Shown here: positions 57,589 to 64,000 of the stretch, one piece after another | Layout of the letters: every line of letters begins with the position of its first letter | How positions within the stretch are numbered: the first letter of the stretch is position 1 | Source: CAWDVH01 sp963805705 | GTDB lineage: Bacteria > Actinomycetota > Actinomycetes > Streptosporangiales > Streptosporangiaceae | DNA length: 64,000 bases | NCBI GenBank assembly: GCA_963805705.1 | Contig: CAWDVH010000005.1 | Coordinates: 930,001-994,000 of the forward strand | Direction of reading: 5' to 3' | Program-made: the position numbers and the translations under genes | The notes under the pieces: model-generated | The model's input: the letters and a program-made list of their open reading frames with translations, nothing else | What the model was told of the DNA's origin: nothing | The model's database searches: none

Positions 57589-58673
57589 CCAGCAGCTCCA
57601 TGGGCGAGGCCTCCGGCCCGCGCGCGGCGGGCGCCGACCGGGTGGTCTCGCCGCTCGCCGATGCCGACGACCGGATGATCGAGGGCGCGCTGCGGCCCAA
57701 GCGGCTGAGCGAGTTCATCGGCCAGGGCCGGGTCCGCGAGCAGCTGTCGATCGTCCTTGAGGGGGCGATGGGGCGCGGCCGGGTGCCGGATCATGTCCTG
57801 CTGTCCGGCCCGCCCGGCCTGGGCAAGACGACCATTGCCATGATCATCGCTGCCGAGCTCGGAGCCCCGCTGCGGATCACCAGCGGCCCGGCGATCGAGC
57901 GGGCCGGGGACCTGGCCGCGGTGCTCTCGACCCTGAGCGAGGGCGAAGTGGTGTTCATCGACGAGATTCACCGCGTTGCCCGCCCGGCCGAGGAGATGCT
58001 CTACCTGGCCATGGAGGATTTCCGGGTCGACGTGATCGTCGGCAAGGGACCGGGCGCGACGGCCATCCCGCTGGAGATCGCGCCGTTCACCCTCGTCGGC
58101 GCCACGACCAGGGCGGGGCTGCTGCCCGCGCCGCTGCGGGACAGATTCGGCTTTACCGCGCATCTCGATTTCTACGAGCCCGCTGAGCTGGACATCATCG
58201 TGCGCAGGTCGGCGGGCCTGCTCGGGGTGGCCCTGCGCGATGACGGCGCCGATGAGATCGCCGGCCGCTCGCGCGGCACGCCGAGAATCGCCAACCGGCT
58301 GCTGCGCCGGGTGCGCGACTTCGCCGAGGTCCGCGGGGACGGCGTCATCACCAGGGCGGCGGCCCGGGCGGCGCTGGAGCTGTACGAGGTGGACGAGAGC
58401 GGGCTTGACCGGCTCGACCGCGCGGTCCTGTGGGCGCTGATCAGGCGGTTCGGGGGCGGCCCGGTCGGACTGTCCACGCTGGCGGTGGCCGTGGCCGAGG
58501 AGGCCGAGACGGTCGAGGTGGTCGCCGAGCCGTTCCTGGTCAGGTGCGGCCTGATCGTGCGCACCCCGCGCGGGCGGGTGGCGACGGCGGCCGCGTGGGA
58601 GCACCTGGGGCTGACGCCCCCCGTCCCCGCCGGCCCTCCCGGTCACGCGGGGACGGGGACCCTGTTCAGCTGA
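57585..58673 (+). CDS. ruvB: Holliday junction branch migration ATPase RuvB
   Basis: 362 residues. The AAA+ motor has Walker A 'GPPGLGKTT', Walker B 'VVFIDEIHR', sensor 1 'TLVGATTRAG' and the arginine finger region 'PLRDRFG', and it ends with the winged helix 'GLIVRTPRGRVATAAAWEHLGL'. It pumps DNA through the RuvA-bound junction. GTG start overlaps the ruvA stop as GTGA. The N-terminal 20 residues are a variable extension. Confidence 0.96.
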   Translation: MTSSSMGEASGPRAAGADRVVSPLADADDRMIEGALRPKRLSEFIGQGRVREQLSIVLEGAMGRGRVPDHVLLSGPPGLGKTTIAMIIAAELGAPLRITSGPAIERAGDLAAVLSTLSEGEVVFIDEIHRVARPAEEMLYLAMEDFRVDVIVGKGPGATAIPLEIAPFTLVGATTRAGLLPAPLRDRFGFTAHLDFYEPAELDIIVRRSAGLLGVALRDDGADEIAGRSRGTPRIANRLLRRVRDFAEVRGDGVITRAAARAALELYEVDESGLDRLDRAVLWALIRRFGGGPVGLSTLAVAVAEEAETVEVVAEPFLVRCGLIVRTPRGRVATAAAWEHLGLTPPVPAGPPGHAGTGTLFS

Positions 58674-58730
58674 TCGGGGGCCGGCTCGGTCGCGGGCTGG
58701 TCACGATAGCTCTTCAGACCCCGTAGCCTG

Positions 58731-58759
58731 TTGGTGCATTGCGTATGCGCCGCTACACT
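58731..58759 (+). promoter_or_regulatory. candidate sigma-70-type promoter for yajC-secDF
   Basis: TTGGTG (58731-58736) and TACACT (58754-58759) are separated by 17 bases, 108 bases before the yajC start. It is a good match to a housekeeping promoter and falls between ruvB and the secretion genes. Confidence 0.55.
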
Positions 58760-58867
58760 TCGGCAGTTGGTTCATGACAGCCGCCTGGTTGTAGTGCCGG
58801 TCCTGCCGGCCCTCGCCGGGGCCGGGTTCCCGGCCATTGCGGCAATCAACCGGAAGGTGGCCCCGAT

Positions 58868-59266
58868 ATGGGGGAAATGTTGGTTCTTGCCGCCACTGAC
58901 TCGGCCAAGAAAAGCTCGTCGTCGCTGGTGCCGTTCCTGATCATTGCGGTCCTGTTCGGCCTCTTCTACGTGCTGATGATCAGGCCGCAGCGCAACAAGC
59001 AGCGCCAGGCCGCGCAGATGCAGAGCACGGTCATCCCCGGCCAGCACGTCAGGACCACCGCCGGGATCTACGGCACGATCGTCTCCGCAGATGACCGGGA
59101 TGTCGTGGTCCAGATCGCCCCCGGCGTCGAGATCCGGATGCTGCGGCGTGCCGTCATGGACGTGATTCCCGATGATGAGCCCATGGATGGCACCCAGCCC
59201 CCGCCGGATTCCCACCCGGACGACACCCCGGCCGATGACTGGGACACCGGAGACCGGAACGCCTAG
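58868..59266 (+). CDS. yajC: preprotein translocase subunit YajC
   Basis: 132 residues. One N-terminal membrane helix 'LVPFLIIAVLFGLFYVLMIRPQRNKQRQ' has the 'RPQ' motif following it, and the small cytosolic domain reads 'STVIPGQHVRTTAGIYGTIVSADDRDVVVQIAPGVEIRMLRRAV'. YajC forms a complex with SecD and SecF that helps SecYEG at the membrane. The acidic, Pro-rich tail (DEPMDGTQPPPDSHPDD) is extended relative to E. coli, as usual in actinobacteria. It begins the yajC-secD-secF operon. Confidence 0.94.
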   Translation: MGEMLVLAATDSAKKSSSSLVPFLIIAVLFGLFYVLMIRPQRNKQRQAAQMQSTVIPGQHVRTTAGIYGTIVSADDRDVVVQIAPGVEIRMLRRAVMDVIPDDEPMDGTQPPPDSHPDDTPADDWDTGDRNA

Positions 59267-59331
59267 CGGGCGCGGAACGTCTAACGTCTAGCAGCGGCTT
59301 GGGCCGGATCGAGTTAAAGGACAGGCGACAC

Positions 59332-61257
59332 GTGGCTCCCACGAGCACTAAGTCATCCCGGCCATGGCGGGCCCTTGCGGTCTTGATCGTGCTGGTCATC
59401 GTCATGGTGACGGCGGTCATTGGCAAGGACGCGTTCCAGCCCGCCAACTGGCACCGCGGCTTCAGGGTGGCGCTGGGCCTGGACCTGGCCGGCGGCACCA
59501 CGGTGACGCTCAAGGCGGTGTCCGCCAAGCCCGGCCAGCCGCCCTCCCAGGCCTCCATGAAGGTCGCCAACGGGATCATGCTGAGCCGGCTGAACGGCTC
59601 CGGCCTCAGCGGCGCGCAAGTCCAGCAGCAGGGCACCGACATCATCACCGTCACCGTGCCGGGCAAGGGATCCCAGCAGGTGGAGAAGCTAGTCGGCACC
59701 ACGGCGAAGCTGTACTTCCGCCAGGTGCTGCTCGTGGCGCCCGGTTTCCCTGAGCAGGTCACCACCCCCGCGCCCGGCACCTCACCGTCCCCCGGCGCCG
59801 CGTCACCGGGGGCCAGCCCCGCTCCGTCCGTGAGCCCGAGCCCGTCAGCCAGCCCGACGGGCACCGGCGGGTCGAACGGAGCAGGCCAGGCGGCCGGCGC
59901 GAAGAGCCTGGCCGGCGGCTCGGCGGCGCAGCGGGCCCAGCCCCAGAAGGCCAAGCCGCAGCCGGCCAGCTCCGCCTCAGCTACCCCCACCCCCACGCCA
60001 TCCGCGACCCCGTCGGTGCAGACGGTGCTGCCGACAACCGCGGACGCGCAGGGCGACGCGAGCCTGGTCAGCAAGCCGGTGCAGAAGAAGTTCGACGAGC
60101 TCAACTGCCATACCAACTGGCAGCAGGAGATCTACCAGGGCAACTCGGCTAACTGGGACAACCCGAACGTGCAGATCGTGTCCTGTGACAAGAGCGGCAA
60201 CAAGTACGCGCTGGACGTGGCGAAGGTGACCGGCACGATGCTGACCGGGGCCTCCGCGGGCCTGCAGCAGAACAACGGCCAGTGGGTGGTCAATCTCAAC
60301 CTCAACGGCACGGGAACCAAGAACTTCGGGGTCCTCACCTCCACCATGTACAGCAAGTACTACAGCACCGCCACGCAGGCGCAGACCTCGGTGCTTGACC
60401 AGTTCGCGATCGTGCTGGACGGCGGCGTGGTGACCGCACCGGATATCGTCCAGCCCATCACGGCCGGGCAGGCGCAGATCAGCGGCGGTACCCCTCCCTT
60501 CAGCCAGGCCTCGGCCACGCAGCTGGCGAACGAGCTGAAGTACGGCTCGCTGCCCCTGACCTTCGAGCCGCAGTCGATCACGGCCATCTCCGCGCAGCTG
60601 GGCGCGGCCCAGCTGGACGCGGGCCTGATCGCCGCGGCCATCGGCCTGCTCCTGGTCGTCATCTACTCGTTCCTCTATTACCGCGGCCTCGGGCTGGTGT
60701 CGGTCTCCAGCCTGATCGTCGCCGGGCTGGTGTCCTACCTCTCGGTCATCCTGCTCAGCAAGTACGAGGGACTGACCCTGTCGCTGGCGGGCGTAGCCGG
60801 GCTGATCGTGGCGATCGGGATCACCGCCGACTCCTTCGTGGTGTATTTCGAGCGGCTCAGGGACGAGGTCAGGGAGGGCAAGACCCTGCGGGCCGCGGTG
60901 GAGCGCGGCTGGCAGCGGGCCAGGCGGACGATCCTGGTCTCCGATACCGTGTCGTTCCTGGCTGCCCTGCTGCTGTATATCTTCGCGATCGGCGACGTCA
61001 AGGGCTTCGCGTTCACGCTCGGCCTGACCACGCTCGTCGACGTCGTCGTGGTGTTCCTGTTCACCAAGCCGATGGTCACGCTGCTGGCCAGGACCAAGTT
61101 CTACGGCCAGGGCCATAAGCTCTCCGGCCTCGACCCGACCCGGCTCGGCGCGCGGTCCCCGTGGCGGGGGTCGAGGCGCACGGCCGCCCGGCCCGCCGCC
61201 GGCGCGGCGAGCCCGGCTTCCGCCGTGCCGCCCCGGACCAGCCCGAAGGAGGCGTGA
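59332..61257 (+). CDS. secD: protein translocase subunit SecD
   Basis: 641 residues from GTG 59332; an upstream in-frame TTG (59299) is less likely because AAAGGA is better placed for 59332. TM1 'ALAVLIVLVIVMVTAVIG' is followed by the signature 'LGLDLAGGTTVTLKA' and a large external domain with 'LNGTGTKNFGVLTS' and 'IVLDGGVVTAPDIVQPI'. A cluster of five helices at the C-terminus contains 'AGLIVAIGITADSFVVYFERLRDEVREGK'. SecD with SecF uses the proton gradient to finish protein export. A roughly 110-residue Pro/Ser/Ala/Thr-rich insertion lies in the external domain (about residues 140-250). Confidence 0.95.
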   Translation: MAPTSTKSSRPWRALAVLIVLVIVMVTAVIGKDAFQPANWHRGFRVALGLDLAGGTTVTLKAVSAKPGQPPSQASMKVANGIMLSRLNGSGLSGAQVQQQGTDIITVTVPGKGSQQVEKLVGTTAKLYFRQVLLVAPGFPEQVTTPAPGTSPSPGAASPGASPAPSVSPSPSASPTGTGGSNGAGQAAGAKSLAGGSAAQRAQPQKAKPQPASSASATPTPTPSATPSVQTVLPTTADAQGDASLVSKPVQKKFDELNCHTNWQQEIYQGNSANWDNPNVQIVSCDKSGNKYALDVAKVTGTMLTGASAGLQQNNGQWVVNLNLNGTGTKNFGVLTSTMYSKYYSTATQAQTSVLDQFAIVLDGGVVTAPDIVQPITAGQAQISGGTPPFSQASATQLANELKYGSLPLTFEPQSITAISAQLGAAQLDAGLIAAAIGLLLVVIYSFLYYRGLGLVSVSSLIVAGLVSYLSVILLSKYEGLTLSLAGVAGLIVAIGITADSFVVYFERLRDEVREGKTLRAAVERGWQRARRTILVSDTVSFLAALLLYIFAIGDVKGFAFTLGLTTLVDVVVVFLFTKPMVTLLARTKFYGQGHKLSGLDPTRLGARSPWRGSRRTAARPAAGAASPASAVPPRTSPKEA

Positions 61258-62552
61258 TGTCCCGGCTCGGCAACATCGGCGGGCGGCTGTACCGCGGCGA
61301 GGTCTCGGTCGACTTTGTCGGCCGCCGGAAGCTCTGGTACACGATCTCCGGGCTGATCCTGGTCATCAGCATCGCCGCGCTGCTCTTTCGCGGGCTGGAC
61401 TACAGCGTGGACTTCAAGGGCGGCTCGGTGTACCAGTTCCCGGCGGCGGGCGCGACGTCGGCCCAGGTCAGCTCCGTGGTAGCCGCTTCCGGCGGGGGCA
61501 CGGACGCCTCTGTCCAGGAAGTGAAGGGCAATGGCACGGCCAAGTGGCAGGTGCAGACGGACCAGCTGAAGTTCCAGCAGACGATCCCGACCCAGGACGC
61601 GATCGCCAAGGAGTTCGGCCTCCCGCAGACGGAGGTCAGCGTGCAGCTCGTCGGGCCGACCTGGGGCGGCCAGATCTCGCGGAAGGCGCTGGAGGCGCTG
61701 ATCGCCTTCATGGTGGTGATCGTGATCTACCTCTCGATAGCGTTCGAGTGGAAGATGGCCGCCTCGGCGTTTGTCGCGCTGGCGCACGACATCGTGATCA
61801 CGATCGGCGTCTACGCGCTCACCGGCTTCCAGGTGAGCCCGGCGACGGTCATCGGCCTGCTGACCATCCTCGGCTACTCGCTGTATGACACCGTCGTCGT
61901 CTTCGACAAGGTCAGGGAGAATACCGCCGGCCTTCTCGGCACCCGCCGCAGTACCTACAGCCAGGCGGCCAACCTGGCCCTGAACCAGACTCTGGTGCGG
62001 TCCATCAACACATCCATCATCGCGCTGCTGCCGGTCGCCGCCATCCTCGTCGTCGGCATCACCCTGCTCGGCAACGGCGAGCTGAAGGACCTGTCCCTGG
62101 TCCTGTTCATCGGCATGCTGTCCGGTACGTACTCCTCGATCTGCATCGCCACGCCGGTGCTGGCCGACCTGAAGGAGCGCGAGCCGCAGTACAAGCAGCT
62201 GGCCAAGACCGTCGCGCTGCGCGCAGCAGGCGGCCGCGCGGCGCGAGGCAAGGTGAAGGCCGGCCAGGCTACCGGCGGCACCAGCGGCAGCGGCGCGGCC
62301 AGCGGCAGCGGCGCCTTCGGCACGGACGGCGGGAACGGCACCTTCACTTCCGCCGACGATACGGACCGGCCCGACGATGCGGCCGCGGCCGACGAGGGCA
62401 GCTCGGATGCACCGACCGACGAGCGGGTCGCCGCCGGGCGCACCGCCGCCACGTCCCCGGCGCCGCGTGCCGCCCGGCCGGGTCCCCGGCAGCAGCCCCG
62501 GCGCCCGAGCTCGGCCAAGCGCCGGCCCGGGGGCAAGAAGAAACGGCGGTGA
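61257..62552 (+). CDS. secF: protein translocase subunit SecF
   Basis: 431 residues; ATG shares one base with the secD stop (TGATG). Six helices: TM1 'LWYTISGLILVISIAALLF' with the following 'GLDYSVDFKGGSVYQF', and later 'TVIGLLTILGYSLYDTVVVFDKVREN', the conserved D-T-x-V-x-F-D motif of SecF. The last 110 residues are a low-complexity Gly/Ser/Ala tail with Asp and then Arg/Lys-rich sequence (RPSSAKRRPGGKKKRR), probably cytosolic and able to contact RNA or lipids. GTGA overlap leads into apt. Confidence 0.95.
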   Translation: MSRLGNIGGRLYRGEVSVDFVGRRKLWYTISGLILVISIAALLFRGLDYSVDFKGGSVYQFPAAGATSAQVSSVVAASGGGTDASVQEVKGNGTAKWQVQTDQLKFQQTIPTQDAIAKEFGLPQTEVSVQLVGPTWGGQISRKALEALIAFMVVIVIYLSIAFEWKMAASAFVALAHDIVITIGVYALTGFQVSPATVIGLLTILGYSLYDTVVVFDKVRENTAGLLGTRRSTYSQAANLALNQTLVRSINTSIIALLPVAAILVVGITLLGNGELKDLSLVLFIGMLSGTYSSICIATPVLADLKEREPQYKQLAKTVALRAAGGRAARGKVKAGQATGGTSGSGAASGSGAFGTDGGNGTFTSADDTDRPDDAAAADEGSSDAPTDERVAAGRTAATSPAPRAARPGPRQQPRRPSSAKRRPGGKKKRR

Positions 62553-63088
62553 GCCCGGCTGCGGCGCAGGCCGATATTGCCGCCCTGATCAAGGCGGCCG
62601 TCCGGGACGTTCCTGACTACCCGAGCCAGGGAATCGTGTTCAAGGACATTACCCCGCTGCTGGCTGATGGCGCGCTGTTCGCCGCGGTCATCGGCGCGCT
62701 GGCGGCCGGGCATGGCCGGATCGACAAGGTGGCCGGGATCGAGGCCAGGGGCTTCATCCTGGCGGCGCCGGTGGCCTGCGCGCTCGGTGCCGGGTTCGTG
62801 CCGGTCCGCAAGGAGGGCAAGCTGCCCGGCCCGACCTATGCGCAGTCCTACCAGCTTGAGTACGGCACGGCGACGATCGAGATGCACACCGACGCCTTCG
62901 AGCCGGGCGAGCGGGTCCTGATCGTCGACGATGTCCTGGCCACGGGCGGGACCGCGGCCGCGACCGCTGAGCTGGTCCGGCGGGCCGGCGCGCAGGTCGT
63001 GGCGATATCGGTACTGCTGGAACTGGGGTTCCTGGGCGGGCGGGCCAGCCTTCCCGGCCTGGATGTCCGGTCGCTGCTCGGGATGTGA
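62549..63088 (+). CDS. apt: adenine phosphoribosyltransferase
   Basis: 179 residues, GTG start overlapping the secF stop. It joins adenine and PRPP to AMP (purine salvage). 'DVPDYPSQGIVFKDITPLLAD' is the family start, 'GIEARGFILAAPVACALGAGFVPVRKEGKLPG' the flexible loop and base-side region, and 'VLIVDDVLATGGTAAAT' the PRPP-binding motif. The order secF-apt-relA is conserved in actinobacteria. Confidence 0.96.
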   Translation: MSPAAAQADIAALIKAAVRDVPDYPSQGIVFKDITPLLADGALFAAVIGALAAGHGRIDKVAGIEARGFILAAPVACALGAGFVPVRKEGKLPGPTYAQSYQLEYGTATIEMHTDAFEPGERVLIVDDVLATGGTAAATAELVRRAGAQVVAISVLLELGFLGGRASLPGLDVRSLLGM

Positions 63089-63165
63089 CCGGGCGTACGC
63101 GCGGTCCGGCACTTCCCGGATCGCCCCTCGGTAGACTGGACGCTTGGCGAACGTAAGGAGCGCAT

Positions 63166-64000
63166 GTGGCCGGTGACGTGGCGACGGCCGGAACGGCCGA
63201 AGACGATGTCACCCGAGCCGGTGCTGGGCAGCTAGAGCTGAGTGATCCAGGAAATCTGAGTGATCCGGCCGTGCCGGTGGCGGATGGCGAGGTGGCCCCG
63301 GCCACTGGCGCGCGCCCCGATGCGGCCCCCGAAGACGGCCTGGCCCCGGCCGAGGATGCGCCCGCCGAGAACGCGCCTGCCATGAACGCGCCTGCCGAGA
63401 ACGCGCCCGCCGAGAACGCGCAGGACGAGAACGCGCGGGACGATCTGCCGCAGGACACTCTCGGGGGCCAGGCCGCGCCGCGCAAGACCGCGCCGCGCCG
63501 GTCCGCCCCGCGCAAGCCCGCGCCGCGCAAGGCTCAGGAGGCCGGCTCCCCGGCTGGTCCCGACGGAGCATCCGACGCCGCGGGGGCCGGCGGCTCCGCC
63601 GGGGTCCGGCGGCGGCTGGCCAGGCTGGGGGCGCCGCGCGGCGGCGGCATCAACCCCGTGCTCGAGCCGCTGATCAAGACCGCCCGCACCGCGCATCCGA
63701 AGGCGGATGTCCGCCTGATCGAGCGCGCCTACGAGGTGGCCGCACAGCAGCACAGCGGCCAGGACCGCAAGAGCGGCGACCCGTACATCACCCATCCGCT
63801 CGCCGTGGCCACGATCCTGGCTGAGCTCGGCATGAACTACGAGACACTCTGCGCGGCGCTGCTGCACGACACCATCGAGGACACGGCCTATACGCTCGCC
63901 GAGCTGCGCCGCGATTTCGGCGAGGACATCGCCGCCCTGGTCGACGGCGTGACCAAGCTGGACAAGGTCAAGTACGGCGACGCCGCCCAGGCCGAGACCG
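63166..64000 (+). CDS. relA: bifunctional (p)ppGpp synthetase/hydrolase RelA/SpoT, N-terminal part (runs off the right edge)
   Basis: Start GTG 63166, five bases after AAGGAG; 278 codons are in the window. Residues 1 to about 160 form a low-complexity head: acidic, with repeated 'NAPAE' units, then 'APRKTAPRRSAPRKPAPRK'. The conserved part begins about 165: 'INPVLEPLIKTARTAHPKADVRLIERAYEVAAQQHSGQDRKSGDPYITHPLAVATILAELG'. The hydrolase HD motif follows in 'AALLHDTIEDTAYTLAEL'. The synthetase, TGS and ACT parts are outside the window. The enzyme makes and removes the stringent-response alarmone. Actinobacterial relatives often have a shorter head, so the extension is notable. A TAGACT -10-like box lies at 63132. 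Confidence 0.94.
   Translation, partial: MAGDVATAGTAEDDVTRAGAGQLELSDPGNLSDPAVPVADGEVAPATGARPDAAPEDGLAPAEDAPAENAPAMNAPAENAPAENAQDENARDDLPQDTLGGQAAPRKTAPRRSAPRKPAPRKAQEAGSPAGPDGASDAAGAGGSAGVRRRLARLGAPRGGGINPVLEPLIKTARTAHPKADVRLIERAYEVAAQQHSGQDRKSGDPYITHPLAVATILAELGMNYETLCAALLHDTIEDTAYTLAELRRDFGEDIAALVDGVTKLDKVKYGDAAQAET
63352..63420 (+). repeat. 15-bp coding repeats in the relA head
   Basis: From 63352 to 63420 the unit GAGAACGCGCC(T/C)GCC recurs about four and a half times with small changes, encoding (E/M)NAPA units. Such repeats can vary in number by slippage without breaking the frame. Confidence 0.85.

Overview
This window is chromosomal DNA from a high-GC actinobacterium. The gene order from about 41.5 kb onward (thrS, HIT hydrolase, pgsA, PIM acyltransferase, pimA, pdxS, pdxT, yebC, ruvCAB, yajC-secD-secF, apt, relA) is the conserved actinobacterial block also seen in mycobacteria and streptomycetes. 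GTG/TTG starts, ATGA/GTGA overlaps and probable leaderless genes fit. A Streptosporangiales-like host is my guess from overall flavour only; no rRNA or other taxonomic marker is present.

Region 1 (1-9.9 kb) is an accessory, island-like segment. It holds a truncated GNAT gene, a small unknown gene, an orphan Rhs C-terminal module with a frameshift and its candidate immunity gene, a PPOX-family flavoprotein, decayed DNA, and a complete 1637-residue secreted Rhs protein. The Rhs protein has an N-terminal streptogramin-lyase-like propeller and a C-terminal ADP-ribosyltransferase-like toxin, followed by a 4-bp-overlapping immunity gene. The two Rhs loci share a perfect 212-bp core segment, the expected trace of Rhs tip exchange. 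The segment abuts a Val-Cys-Gly tRNA cluster on the minus strand.

Region 2 (10-20 kb) holds an ArsR-type regulator, hutH, an aminotransferase class IV gene with a late frameshift, a long palindrome, tRNA-Val(CAC) with a terminator, a methyltransferase, a tricorn-type protease, and a divergent merR / SnoaL-like pair whose intergenic region carries two MerR-style operators.

Region 3 (20-30.5 kb) is a dipeptide/oligopeptide-type ABC transporter operon: binding lipoprotein, perfect hairpin, a 19-codon leader ORF coupled to the first permease, second permease, and fused double ATPase. A QsdR-like TetR regulator plus aldehyde dehydrogenase follow, divergent from a Baeyer-Villiger-type monooxygenase.

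Region 4 (30.5-41.5 kb) is mixed: dodecin, small secreted proteins, a CRP-like operator, an ECF sigma factor with a membrane partner, a remnant of an ABC binding-protein gene, an L,D-transpeptidase, a frameshifted LuxR/LAL regulator, an AbiEii-like nucleotidyltransferase pair and a pentapeptide-repeat protein.

Region 5 (41.5-64 kb) is core housekeeping: threonyl-tRNA synthetase, a regulator/MFS operon, HIT protein, EF-G-like GTPase, phosphatidylinositol/PIM biosynthesis, PLP synthase, Holliday-junction resolution, Sec accessory translocase, adenine salvage and the start of the (p)ppGpp synthetase, which runs off the window end.
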